This document shows positions 28,347-36,644 of a stretch of DNA of 64,000 nucleotides, piece by piece (the stretch's first letter is position 1; the number at the start of each line of letters is the position of its first letter). The notes under the pieces are model-generated. The model was given only the letters and a program-made list of their open reading frames with translations. It was not told where the DNA came from and made no database searches. The stretch comes from Paracoccus acridae (lineage in GTDB: Bacteria > Pseudomonadota > Alphaproteobacteria > Rhodobacterales > Rhodobacteraceae): NCBI RefSeq assembly GCF_014642735.1, contig NZ_BMIV01000002.1:124001-188000 (forward strand). Reading direction: 5' to 3'. A program made the translations under genes and the position numbers.

Positions 28347-29143
28347 GCCGCGGCCTTCGAAAACAGCCGGTCGAAATTGGCCGAGGTCTGGGCTGCGAAT
28401 TGCGGGTAATCCATGCCGAAAACCTCGGCCACCAGGGCGGCGGTCTTGGCGACATATGCCGGTTCGTTGCGCTTGCCGCGATGCGGGGGCGGGGCAAGAT
28501 AGGGGCTGTCCGTTTCCACCAGGATGCGGTCCACGGGCGCTGCGGCGAAGATCGCGCGCAGGTCGCCGGAACGCGGAAAGGCGGCGATCCCCGACATCGA
28601 CAGGTAGAAGCCCAGATCCAGCGCCGTCTGCGCCAGGGCCGCGCTGGAGGTGAAGCAATGCATCACGCAGGAAAACGCGCCCGCGCGGTGTTCCTCGGTC
28701 AGGATGCGGGCCATGTCGTCGTCGGCATCGCGGGAATGGATGATCAGGGGCAGGCCGGTGCGGCGCGCGGCCTCGATATGCACCCTCAGGCTTTCCACCT
28801 GCACGGCGGCGCTTTCGGCGGTGTAGTGATAGTCGAGGCCGGTTTCGCCGATGCCCACGAATTTCGGATGGGCGGACAGGGCGACAAGCTGGTCCACCGT
28901 CGCCATGGGTTCCTCGGCCGCGCTCATCGGGTGGGTGCCGGCGGCATAGAAGACGCCGTCAAAGCGTTCCGCCAGGGCGCGGACCTGGGGTTCCTGGCGC
29001 AGGCGGGTGCAGATCGTGACCATGCGCGTGACGCCTGCCGCGCGGGCGCGGGCGACCAGGGTGTCATGTTCGCCTTCGAAGTCGGGGAAATCCAGATGGC
29101 AATGGCTATCGACGATCGGCGTGGGGGATGCCGCTTGGGACAT
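28343..29143 (-). CDS. tatD: TatD-family metal-dependent DNase
   Basis: 266 residues. TIM-barrel hydrolase. Metal ligands are in VDSHCHLDFPD near the N-terminus, the Glu of GIGETGLDYHY, HSRDADDD and the final Asp of LVETDSPYLAP. The family has 3'-5' exonuclease and D-aminoacyl-tRNA-like activities in different members. It is the common neighbour of holB and tmk. It lies 3 bases after the holB stop. Confidence 0.92.
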   Translation of the reverse strand: MSQAASPTPIVDSHCHLDFPDFEGEHDTLVARARAAGVTRMVTICTRLRQEPQVRALAERFDGVFYAAGTHPMSAAEEPMATVDQLVALSAHPKFVGIGETGLDYHYTAESAAVQVESLRVHIEAARRTGLPLIIHSRDADDDMARILTEEHRAGAFSCVMHCFTSSAALAQTALDLGFYLSMSGIAAFPRSGDLRAIFAAAPVDRILVETDSPYLAPPPHRGKRNEPAYVAKTAALVAEVFGMDYPQFAAQTSANFDRLFSKAAA

Positions 29144-29146
29144 GGA

Positions 29147-30253
29147 TCAACCTTTGGCTGGCAGGGCGGATCGCGCGGGCGGCAGATGCGCCAGTTCGAT
29201 CAGCATATCCATCACCAGCGCGGAAGGGTCAAGGTTGACCGACCGACCCGTGCGCGCGCGGGCGGACAGCCGGGCCTGCGCATCGGCCCAGGCACGGGCC
29301 GCCGCATCGTCGGGCGACAGCCGGGCCAGCAGCGCGCCTTCGCCCTGCGCGGCCTGGGGCATGGGCGGGCCCATCAGCCCGGCCCGCGCGGTGCGCACCA
29401 GGAAGCGGTCCAGCACGGTCATGGTCAGGTCGAAGGGATCGCCCTCGGCCCCTGCGCGGCCCGCCGCTGCATCGGCAAAACCCGCCGCGCGCGGACGGTC
29501 CAGCCGGGGCAGGGTGCCCATCAGATCCACAAGCTGCTGATAGCGGTCAAGCCCGCCCTGGCCCGCCAGCCGCAAGGCCTCGCCCACCGATCCGTCGGAC
29601 AGGGCGGCCAGGGCCTCGGCATCCTCGTCGATGCCAAGATGGGCCAGGACATTGCCCATCTGCGCCGGATTCAGCGGCGACAGGCGCAGGGTGCGGCAGC
29701 GCGACCGGATGGTGGGCAGAAGGCCCGCAGGCTGGTGCGCGATCATCAGGATCAGCGCATCGGCGGGCGGTTCCTCCAGCACCTTCAGCAGGGCATTGGC
29801 GGCGGCGGGGTTCATGTCGTCGGCCGCGTCGATGATGGCGATGCGTCGCCCGCCCTCGGCCGCAGACAGGTGGAAGAAGGACAGCAGGCGACGGATTTCA
29901 TCCACCGTGATCTGGGCCGACAGGCGCCCCCCCTTGTCGTCCCAGGGGCGGCGGACCAGATGCAGGCGCGGTTCGGACAGGGCGGCGATGCGCCGCGCCT
30001 CGGGCGTGTCGGTGGCGCCGAAGGGACCGGTTGCGCCCGACAGCATCCAGCGGGCGATGGCCCAGGCCAGCGTCGCCTTGCCCACGCCGCGCGGGCCGGT
30101 CAGCATCCAGGCGTGGTGCAGGCGGCCGCCCTGGGCAGCCTCGATGAATTCGGCAATGGCGCTGTCCTGCCCGATGACGCGGTCCGTGTGGCGCGGATGG
30201 GGCGCGCCGGGAACGCGGTCGGGTTCGGGAATGTCGTCGGGATCAGACTTCAC
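29147..30253 (-). CDS. holB: DNA polymerase III subunit delta'
   Basis: 368 residues. AAA+ clamp-loader subunit with a P-loop-like GPRGVGKATLAWAIARW, the sensor region NALLKVLEEPPADALILMIAHQ and the arginine-containing SRC (TIRSRCRTL). The GTG start at 30253 overlaps the tmk stop by 4 bases (GTGA). Upstream open frame is out of register with homology. It loads the sliding clamp in replication. The Cys-rich zinc module of E. coli delta' is absent, as often in alphaproteobacteria. Confidence 0.92.
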   Translation of the reverse strand: MKSDPDDIPEPDRVPGAPHPRHTDRVIGQDSAIAEFIEAAQGGRLHHAWMLTGPRGVGKATLAWAIARWMLSGATGPFGATDTPEARRIAALSEPRLHLVRRPWDDKGGRLSAQITVDEIRRLLSFFHLSAAEGGRRIAIIDAADDMNPAAANALLKVLEEPPADALILMIAHQPAGLLPTIRSRCRTLRLSPLNPAQMGNVLAHLGIDEDAEALAALSDGSVGEALRLAGQGGLDRYQQLVDLMGTLPRLDRPRAAGFADAAAGRAGAEGDPFDLTMTVLDRFLVRTARAGLMGPPMPQAAQGEGALLARLSPDDAAARAWADAQARLSARARTGRSVNLDPSALVMDMLIELAHLPPARSALPAKG

Positions 30254-30849
30254 AGCGCGGCCCGGATGCGGGCGGCGACATCGCCGGTGCTGCCGCTGCC
30301 GTCGATCAGCCGGACCCGGGCGGGAAACTCTTGCGCCAGGGCGCGGAAGCCCTGGGCCAGCCGCTGCTGGAAATCCAGGCCCAGGCTTTCGAAGCGATCC
30401 TCGGTCCCGCCGCGCGCATTGCCCCGGCCAAGCGCAGTTTCGGGGTCGAGGTCGATGACAAAGGTCAGGTCGGGTTCGACCCCGATCGCCAGGCCATGCA
30501 TCCGGTCCACGAGGCCGCGCAACTCGCCCCGTGTCGCGCCCTGGTAAACGCGGGTGCTGTCGGCGAAGCGGTCGGTGATGACGGTCTTTCCGGCGTCCAG
30601 GGCCGGGCGGATGGTGCGCTCCAGGTGATCGCGGCGTGCGGCGGTGAACAGCAGGCATTCGGTTTCCGCCGACCAGCGTTCGCCCGCGCCCGTCACCAGC
30701 AGGCGGCGGATCTCCTCGGCCCCCGGACTGCCGCCGGGCTCGCGGGTCAGGACGACCTGGCGGCCCTCCGCGCGCAAGGCCTCGGCCAGCAGGCGGGCCT
30801 GGGTGGACTTGCCGCAGCCGTCGATTCCCTCGAAGCTGATGAACATCAA
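30250..30849 (-). CDS. tmk: thymidylate kinase Tmk
   Basis: 199 residues. P-loop FEGIDGCGKSTQARLL at the N-terminus, the DR(F/Y) motif TDRFADSTRVYQG and the DPE segment FVIDLDPETALGR. It phosphorylates dTMP to dTDP. Overlaps dacC and holB by 4 bases each, so the whole unit is translationally coupled. Together with tdk (32082) this part of the window covers both salvage steps to dTDP. Confidence 0.95.
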   Translation of the reverse strand: MMFISFEGIDGCGKSTQARLLAEALRAEGRQVVLTREPGGSPGAEEIRRLLVTGAGERWSAETECLLFTAARRDHLERTIRPALDAGKTVITDRFADSTRVYQGATRGELRGLVDRMHGLAIGVEPDLTFVIDLDPETALGRGNARGGTEDRFESLGLDFQQRLAQGFRALAQEFPARVRLIDGSGSTGDVAARIRAAL

Positions 30850-31991
30850 AGGCCGGCGGCTTCGACGGCCTTGTGGCCCAGCCGCATCACCGCACCCTTC
30901 ATGCGCCCGGCAAAACCCGCCTCGGGGATGTCCTCGGCCGCCAGCAGGGGCGTCACCGCATCCTGGGTGCCGGGGACCGAGACGACCAGTTGGCCGATCC
31001 GGTCGCCCTTGGCGATGGGGGCCGGGATGGGAGATTCATAAACCGCCTCGACCTTGACCTGGTCCTTGGACCCTGCGGGGATCAGCACGTTCACGCCGTC
31101 CTTCGTGGTCAGGCCGACGCGGGGCTTGGTGCCCAGCCAGACGGGCGCCTCAAGCACGGTGTCGCCTGCGGGCACCAGCGTTTCCATGCTGAACTGGCGG
31201 AAGGCCCAGTTGACAAGACGCTCGGATTCCTCGGCCCGCGCGGTCTCGGATTGCAGGCCGCTGATGACGAAGATCACCCGGCGCCCGTTCTGCACCGCCG
31301 ATCCCACCAGGCCATAGCCCGCTTCCTGCGTATGCCCGGTCTTCAGCCCGTCCGCCCCGATGTCCAGCTTCAGGATCGGGTTGCGGTTGAAGCGGTTCGA
31401 CGGCACCCGGTCCATGTAGCGGAACTCGGTCAGCGAGAAATCGTCGTAATATTGCGGAAAATCCTCGATCAGGTGCATCGCCAGCATGCCCAGATCCTCG
31501 GCCGACATGACATGGCCCTCGGCCGGCCAGCCGGTCGAGTTCTTGAAGACCGAATGCTTCAACCCCAGTTCCTTGCCGCGCTGGGTCATCTGGCGGGCAA
31601 AGGCTTCCTCGGTCCCGGCCAGCCCTTCGGCCAGCACGACACAGGCGTCGTTGCCGGACAGGACGATCACGCCCTTGATCAGCTGTTCGACCGTGGGCGT
31701 GTCGCGGGGTTCCACGAACATCTTGGACCCGCCCATCTGCCAGGCCTTGGTGGACACGGGCAGCGTGTCGGTCAGCTTCAGGCGGCCGTTCTCCAGCGCC
31801 TCGAACACCATGTAGAGCGTCATCAGCTTGGACATCGACGCGGGCGGGATCGGCACGTCGGCGTTCTTCGCCATCAGCACCGTGCTGGTGTTGACGTCAT
31901 AAACCCAAGCCGAGGTTGCCGTTGTCTCGAATGCCTGCGCCGGGGCGGCCAGACACAAAAGGGCGAGAAGCCGCAGCAGGAACGCGCGCAT
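30846..31991 (-). CDS. D-alanyl-D-alanine carboxypeptidase (DacA/DacC type)
   Basis: 381 residues. Signal peptide ending AAPAQA at residue 20. Active-site motifs of class C low-molecular-weight PBPs: SMSK (Ser52, Lys55), SGN in LSGNDACVV and KTG in GLKTGHTQEAG. A C-terminal beta-rich PBP5_C domain and a terminal amphipathic helix (GRMKGAVMRLGHKAVEAAGL) for membrane attachment follow. It removes the terminal D-Ala from peptidoglycan stem peptides in the periplasm. The start is the ATG at 31991, with AGGAC upstream. Confidence 0.93.
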   Translation of the reverse strand: MRAFLLRLLALLCLAAPAQAFETTATSAWVYDVNTSTVLMAKNADVPIPPASMSKLMTLYMVFEALENGRLKLTDTLPVSTKAWQMGGSKMFVEPRDTPTVEQLIKGVIVLSGNDACVVLAEGLAGTEEAFARQMTQRGKELGLKHSVFKNSTGWPAEGHVMSAEDLGMLAMHLIEDFPQYYDDFSLTEFRYMDRVPSNRFNRNPILKLDIGADGLKTGHTQEAGYGLVGSAVQNGRRVIFVISGLQSETARAEESERLVNWAFRQFSMETLVPAGDTVLEAPVWLGTKPRVGLTTKDGVNVLIPAGSKDQVKVEAVYESPIPAPIAKGDRIGQLVVSVPGTQDAVTPLLAAEDIPEAGFAGRMKGAVMRLGHKAVEAAGL

Positions 31992-32081
31992 GGAAAGTCC
32001 TTTGCCTGTTTGGGGCCGATGGTTACAGCAAGGCCGGGCTTGTCGCAACGCGGGCGGCACAGCTTCCGATAGAATTGATGC

Positions 32082-32654
32082 TCAGTTGCCCGTCGCCTCG
32101 CGCCAGTGACGGCGGCAGAGCGACACATAGGTTTCGTTGCCCCCGACCTGGACCTGCGCCCCTTCGGTGATGGCGCGGCCTTCCTGGTCCCGGCGGATCA
32201 CCATGGTGGCCTTTCTGCCGCAATGGCAGATGGTGCGGACCTCGCGCAGGTCGTCGGCCAGGGCCAGCAGGGCGGCGGATCCGGGGAACAGCTCGCCGCG
32301 GAAATCGACGCGCAGCCCATAGCACATCACCGGGATGCGCAGGTCGTCGGCCACGCGGGCCAGTTGCCAGACCTGGGCCGCGGACAGGAACTGCGCCTCG
32401 TCCACGAAGATGCAGGCGCAGTCCGCGCCGCGTTCCCGGATCAGGGCGAACATGTCGGTGCCTTCGTCAAAGGTCAGCGCGTCGTCGCCGATGCCGATGC
32501 GGCTGGCGATGCGCCCCTGTCCTGCCCGCCGGTCAAGCGCGGCCGTCAGCAGCAACGTCTGCATCCCGCGTTCGCGGTAATTATAGGACGCCTGCAGCAG
32601 CAGCGTGCTCTTGCCCGCGTTCATCGTGGAATAGTGAAAGTAAAGCTTGGCCAT
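32082..32654 (-). CDS. tdk: thymidine kinase
   Basis: 190 residues. Type II thymidine kinase: P-loop [11 protein letters not shown], catalytic VDEAQFL and a zinc site with cysteines in ICHCGRKA and SLCRRHW. It phosphorylates thymidine or deoxyuridine to the monophosphate. The start is the ATG at 32654. Same orientation as dacC, 90 bases upstream. A terminator separates it from the RhlE-like gene behind it. Confidence 0.95.
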   Translation of the reverse strand: MAKLYFHYSTMNAGKSTLLLQASYNYRERGMQTLLLTAALDRRAGQGRIASRIGIGDDALTFDEGTDMFALIRERGADCACIFVDEAQFLSAAQVWQLARVADDLRIPVMCYGLRVDFRGELFPGSAALLALADDLREVRTICHCGRKATMVIRRDQEGRAITEGAQVQVGGNETYVSLCRRHWREATGN

Positions 32655-32698
32655 GCCGCCAGATAGCCCCGTGCCCAAGGGGCATCAAGGCCACAAGA

Positions 32699-32726
32699 AA
32701 GCCGCAGAGGCGATCCCCTGCGGCTT
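32699..32726 (-). terminator. terminator of the RhlE-like gene
   Basis: 9-bp stem AAGCCGCAG/CTGCGGCTT (32699-32707 with 32718-32726) with a 10-base loop. On the minus strand it is followed by TCTTGTGG. It stands 42 bases beyond the helicase stop and 45 before the tdk start. Confidence 0.65.
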
Positions 32727-32745
32727 CTTCGTTGTCAAAATACCC
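32721..32745 (+). repeat. single unit of the CTTCTTC-TTG-AAATACCC repeat
   Basis: CGGCTTCTTCGTTG, then TCA, then AAATACCC. It differs from the right arm of the 17085-17132 element by only a few bases. It overlaps the downstream arm of the terminator at 32699-32726. Confidence 0.6.
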
Positions 32746-32768
32746 AAAGGGCGACATCGCCCCCGGCG

Positions 32769-34130
32769 TTACGCCTGCCGGCTTTTCGGCGCACGAGAGG
32801 GACGGCGCGCCGGCCGCTTGTTCGCGCCCGCGCCCATCGGCTTGCCGCGCCCGCCGCCCTGGGGTCGGGCCGAGGGTACCGGTCCGACCGGGGGTTCGCC
32901 GCCGATGACCGGGATCGCGGCCTTCATGGCCTTTTCGATGGCGCGCAACTCGCCCACCTCGGCCGGGGCGCAGAAGGCCACGGCGCGACCGTCGCGGCCC
33001 GCCCGCGCGGTACGCCCGATGCGGTGGACATAGTTTTCGGGCACGTTCGGCAGGTCATAGTTATAGACATGCGCGACTTCGGGGATATCCAGGCCCCGCG
33101 CCGCCACATCGGTCGCGACCAGCACCTGGGTCTGCCCCTTGCGGAAGGCGTCGAGCGCGCGTTCCCGCTGGCCCTGCGACTTGTTGCCGTGGATCGCCGC
33201 CACCGCGAAGCCCCACTTCTCCAGCAGCTTGGCCAGCTTTTCCGACCCGTGCTTGGTGCGGCCAAAGACCATCGCCAGTTCGCCCGGATGCTTGGACAGG
33301 TATTCCGCCAGCAACGTCGCCTTGTCGCCCTGGGTCGTGAAATGCACGCCCTGCTCGATCTTCTTGGCCGCCTGGCCCGGAGGGTTGACGGCGACGCGGA
33401 CCGGATCGGTCAGATAGGTGTCGGCCAGTTCCTCCATCAGCTTGGGCATGGTGGCGGAAAACAGCAGCGTCTGGCGTTCCTTGGGCAGCATCCGCGCGAT
33501 CTTGCGCAGCGCATGGATGAAGCCGATGTCCAGCATCTGGTCGGCCTCGTCCAGCACCAGATAGGTGGTGGCCTCAAGGCTGATCGCGCGACGCTCGATC
33601 AGATCCATCAGCCGGCCCGGCGTGGCGATCAGCACATCGACGCCGCGCGACAGCCGTTCCGTCTGCACGTTGATGGACGCGCCGCCGACGACGCGGAACG
33701 ACCGGATCGGCGTGCCTTCGGCATAGGCGTCGATATTGGTGGCGATCTGCGTCGCCAGTTCGCGGGTCGGCGCCAGGATCAGGGCGCGGCAGGTCCGGGG
33801 ATCGGGCTTCTTGCCGAAGTTGATCAGCCGGGTCAGCATCGGCAGGCCGAAGGCCGCCGTCTTGCCGGTGCCGGTCTGCGCCAGGCCCAGCACGTCACGG
33901 CCCTTGACGATCGCCGGAATGGCCTCGTCCTGGATCGGCGTGGGCTTGGTCAGCCCCATCGCGGCCACATTGGCGTTGATGCGGTGGTCGATGCCCATGT
34001 CGGCAAAGGGACCGGTGGGCAGCGGATCGCGCGCAGGCGCCCGGCGCCCTTCGTTCGCGTCGAAATTGGGCAGGTTGCGGGGCCGGGGCTTCTGGCCGCG
34101 CGACGGGCGGCGGGTATTGGTCTGTTCCAT
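32769..34130 (-). CDS. DEAD-box RNA helicase, RhlE-like
   Basis: 453 residues. Q-motif region PTPIQDEAIP, Walker A AQTGTGKT, DEAD box VLDEADQML, SAT in FSATMPKLM, ATDVAARGLDIP and HRIGRTARAGRDG. The C-terminal tail is basic and Arg/Pro/Gly-rich (RPQGGGRGKPM, RRPSRAPKSRQA), as expected for RNA binding. I chose the ATG at 34130. One codon further upstream is a TTG. Roles in the family are RNA remodelling in ribosome assembly and the degradosome. Confidence 0.93.
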   Translation of the reverse strand: MEQTNTRRPSRGQKPRPRNLPNFDANEGRRAPARDPLPTGPFADMGIDHRINANVAAMGLTKPTPIQDEAIPAIVKGRDVLGLAQTGTGKTAAFGLPMLTRLINFGKKPDPRTCRALILAPTRELATQIATNIDAYAEGTPIRSFRVVGGASINVQTERLSRGVDVLIATPGRLMDLIERRAISLEATTYLVLDEADQMLDIGFIHALRKIARMLPKERQTLLFSATMPKLMEELADTYLTDPVRVAVNPPGQAAKKIEQGVHFTTQGDKATLLAEYLSKHPGELAMVFGRTKHGSEKLAKLLEKWGFAVAAIHGNKSQGQRERALDAFRKGQTQVLVATDVAARGLDIPEVAHVYNYDLPNVPENYVHRIGRTARAGRDGRAVAFCAPAEVGELRAIEKAMKAAIPVIGGEPPVGPVPSARPQGGGRGKPMGAGANKRPARRPSRAPKSRQA

Positions 34131-34399
34131 CAAAAACTTTCGTGCCGCGTCCCCCGTATCGGACGCAAGGCAATGGCCGCGACGGTGCGCGGCGTTCAGC
34201 AGGGATGCGGGCGTGATACGAGGGTGCCCACAAGCCTCCCCGCGTGAATGGGAAACTGGAATGGATGCCGAACCCTGGGGCGAAAACGCGGCTGCTCACG
34301 CGGCAGCAGGCATCGGCCAGACCCACATGGGGCCTTTTGACGTGCAAGTCAAGGACATTGGCATGAAGCACCCCGATGCAGCTCGATGCGGCGCTCGCG

Positions 34400-34413
34400 T
34401 TAATCTTGATTAA
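34400..34413. promoter_or_regulatory. dyad TTAATC-TT-GATTAA upstream of the RTX gene
   Basis: Perfect 6+2+6 palindrome about 92 bases before the chosen RTX start, in an AT-rich patch followed by AAGACTTTTTC. Candidate operator or promoter region. The 374-base gap 34131-34504 otherwise holds no gene I can support. Confidence 0.35.
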
Positions 34414-34504
34414 GACTTTTTCTGGCGGAGTTGATTGCCCGATGGCACATTCGTGGCCAATTCCGACGTGTTTGCCAACCAGTTACAGTTTTGCAGGATA
34501 CCAC

Positions 34505-35464
34505 ATGGCAAGGATCTGGGCCAATTACGGCATCGACAGCCTTTCGATCGACCTGAATTTCTACGATCGGCATTTCTACGACCATTTCTTTCTGGACAAC
34601 CAGTACGAACGGTACAATGGCAGGACGTATCAGGATGTCTATGCCATCAACGGCTATGACGGCGATGACGACCTGATCGTGGCCTTCGGGGGACAGGGTA
34701 TCCGGTTTGACGGCTGGGGCAATGTCGCAGGGGGCACGGTCACCGGCTTGCTGGAAAGCTTCTATGACGGCGGCGATATCTGGTGGGCGCAGGATTTCTC
34801 GGTTTCCGCGGTCAGCCTTTACAAGGTTGGCCTGACTTACGGAAATGCCGATGACCGCGCCCTGCTGTCCTCGATCATGGCGGGTGCGGACACGATCAAC
34901 CTCAGCGCCTATGACGACCGCTTCGAGGGGTGGGGCGGCAATGACCAGATGTTCGGCCATGGCGGGAACGATACGCTGATCGGCGGCTTGGGGAACGACA
35001 TGCTGAACGGCGGCGCGGGCGCCGACCGGCTGCTGGGCGGGAACGGCCATGACCGCCTGATCGGCGCCATGGGCAGCGATTACCTAGAGGGCGGGTTGGG
35101 CAGCGACACGCTGGAAGGCGGGGCGGGCCGCGACCAGATGTTCGCCGGGGCCGATGCGGTCCGGGACGTGTTCATCTTTCGCGCGCCGGGTGAAACCGCC
35201 GTCGGCGCACAACGCGACCAGATCCATCAGTTCAGGCCGGGTCAGGACGATATCGACCTTTCGCTGATCGACGCCAATGTCGCGCGCGCCGGAAATCAGG
35301 CCTTTGCCTTTGCCGGCACGACCCCCGCCGCCCATGCTGTCTGGTATGCCAAGGCAGCCGGCGGCGTGATCGTGCGCGGCGACCTGAACGGCAACAAGAT
35401 CGCCGACTTCGAGATCTGGGTGGATGACGCAACACGCCTGGGCGCGACCGACTTCATCCTCTAG
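34505..35464 (+). CDS. RTX calcium-binding protein with serralysin-type C-terminus
   Basis: 319 residues from the ATG at 34505, with AGGA 8 bases upstream. Earlier in-frame starts (34442, 34376) lack a good ribosome-binding site. Residues 142-216 form about seven GGxGxD nonapeptides (for example GGLGNDMLN and GGAGADRLL) that bind calcium in a beta-roll. Residues 220-319 resemble the serralysin C-terminal domain and end in the hydrophobic DFIL. This fits export by a type I secretion system, though no such system is encoded nearby. The N-terminal 140 residues are Tyr/Asp-rich ([11 protein letters not shown]) and match nothing I recognise. No protease motif is present. Confidence 0.85.
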   Translation: MARIWANYGIDSLSIDLNFYDRHFYDHFFLDNQYERYNGRTYQDVYAINGYDGDDDLIVAFGGQGIRFDGWGNVAGGTVTGLLESFYDGGDIWWAQDFSVSAVSLYKVGLTYGNADDRALLSSIMAGADTINLSAYDDRFEGWGGNDQMFGHGGNDTLIGGLGNDMLNGGAGADRLLGGNGHDRLIGAMGSDYLEGGLGSDTLEGGAGRDQMFAGADAVRDVFIFRAPGETAVGAQRDQIHQFRPGQDDIDLSLIDANVARAGNQAFAFAGTTPAAHAVWYAKAAGGVIVRGDLNGNKIADFEIWVDDATRLGATDFIL

Positions 35465-35910
35465 GCGCGGTCGGCCGTGTCCAGCCAGATCGTGACCGGC
35501 CCGTCATTCGTCAGCCGGACCTTCATGTCCGCGCCGAAGCTGCCGGTCTGGACCGGGATCCCCTGCGCGGCAAGGCTGGCCGCGAAATGTTCGTAAAGCC
35601 GCCGCCCGTCATCGGGCGCGGCGGCGGATGAAAAGCCGGGGCGGTTGCCGGTGCGGGTGTCGGCGGCCAGGGTGAACTGGCTGATCACCAAAGCGCCGCC
35701 GCCCACGTCCAGCAGCGACCGGTTCATCCGCCCCTGATCGTCGCGGAAGATGCGCAGCTTGGCCACGCGCAGCGCAAGCTTGTCGGCGGCGCCTTCGTCG
35801 TCGCCCGCCATGGCGCAGACCAGGATCAGCAGGCCCGGCCCGGTGCGGCCGATGATCGCGCCGTCCACCTCGACCTCGGCCTCGGTCACGCGTTGCACCA
35901 GGGCGCGCAT
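35461..35910 (-). CDS. dtd: D-aminoacyl-tRNA deacylase
   Basis: 149 residues. Proofreading enzyme that frees tRNA from D-amino acids. Signature motifs are [18 protein letters not shown] and the C-terminal GPVTIWLDT (Gly-cisPro equivalent). The stop overlaps the convergent RTX stop by 3 bases. The start overlaps the stop of the small membrane protein by 1 base. Confidence 0.95.
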   Translation of the reverse strand: MRALVQRVTEAEVEVDGAIIGRTGPGLLILVCAMAGDDEGAADKLALRVAKLRIFRDDQGRMNRSLLDVGGGALVISQFTLAADTRTGNRPGFSSAAAPDDGRRLYEHFAASLAAQGIPVQTGSFGADMKVRLTNDGPVTIWLDTADRA

Positions 35911-36134
35911 CAGCCCAGCATGATCCCGGTGATGACCAGCAGCAGCCCGATCATCGACAGCGCCAGCGCACCCATGTTCACCGCGATCACCGGCCGCATC
36001 CTTTGGCGCAAGGCGTCGTCGTCAAGGCCCGCCCGGCGGGCGCGGGCCACCGTCAGGACGCACCAGATCAGCGCCGCGACCCCCGCCAGCGTCAGTGCCG
36101 CCCCGCCCCAGATCAGCCCGTCGAAAACCGTCAT
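35910..36134 (-). CDS. small two-helix membrane protein
   Basis: 74 residues with two hydrophobic helices (about 7-29 and 50-73) and a basic hairpin between them ([19 protein letters not shown]). It is unrecognised. It starts with ATG at 36134 and is coupled to dtd by the TGATG overlap, so the two are co-expressed. Function unknown. It is conserved-looking but small. Confidence 0.65.
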   Translation of the reverse strand: MTVFDGLIWGGAALTLAGVAALIWCVLTVARARRAGLDDDALRQRMRPVIAVNMGALALSMIGLLLVITGIMLG

Positions 36135-36246
36135 CGCACACCCCCGCCGATATCCGTGCCAGCGCCCTAGCGGCGATTGCGCCGCGCGGCAAGACCGCCT
36201 AACAGGTGCGGCAAAGAACGAGCAGGACCAAACGGAAGGAATCGCG

Positions 36247-36498
36247 ATGATGGACGATCAGGCCTACAGCGTGGCGGCGGACGAGCTGCGCCAGTTCATC
36301 GAGCAGTTCGAGCAGCTGGAAGCGGAGAAGAAGGACATCGCCGAACGCCAGAAAGAGGTGATGGCCGAGGCCAAGGCCCGCGGCTATGACACCAAGGTGA
36401 TGAAGAAGATCGTGGCCCTGCGCAAGCGCGACCGCGACGACATCGCCGAGGAAGAGGCCATCCTGGAGATGTACAAGCAGGCGCTTGGCATGGGCTGA
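36247..36498 (+). CDS. GapR-family DNA-binding protein (DUF2312)
   Basis: 83 residues. Two long helices, LRQFIEQFEQLEAEKKDIAE and KEVMAEAKARGYDTKVMKKI, followed by ALRKRDRDDIAEEEAIL. These are the DUF2312/GapR hallmarks. GapR of Caulobacter binds overtwisted AT-rich DNA ahead of replication forks. The start is the ATG at 36247, with GAAGGA upstream; a second ATG follows directly. It is divergent from the two-helix membrane protein. Confidence 0.92.
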   Translation: MMDDQAYSVAADELRQFIEQFEQLEAEKKDIAERQKEVMAEAKARGYDTKVMKKIVALRKRDRDDIAEEEAILEMYKQALGMG

Positions 36499-36644
36499 CG
36501 CCCTTATTCCTTTGACTTCCCCCGTCTGATCCCCTATGCACGCCCTTCGGCTTCGGATTTCCGGGGCGGCGGACCACGGGAGATGTCTGTCGCAAGGATC
36601 GCGGTGCCTTCACGGGTGTCCGCACCCCCCATTCTGGCGAAGAC

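Noticed and set aside
34376..34504. Longer N-terminus for the RTX protein (starts at 34376 or 34442)
   Set aside because: No suitable ribosome-binding site, and the first would begin within the AT-rich dyad region. The ATG at 34505 has AGGA at good spacing.
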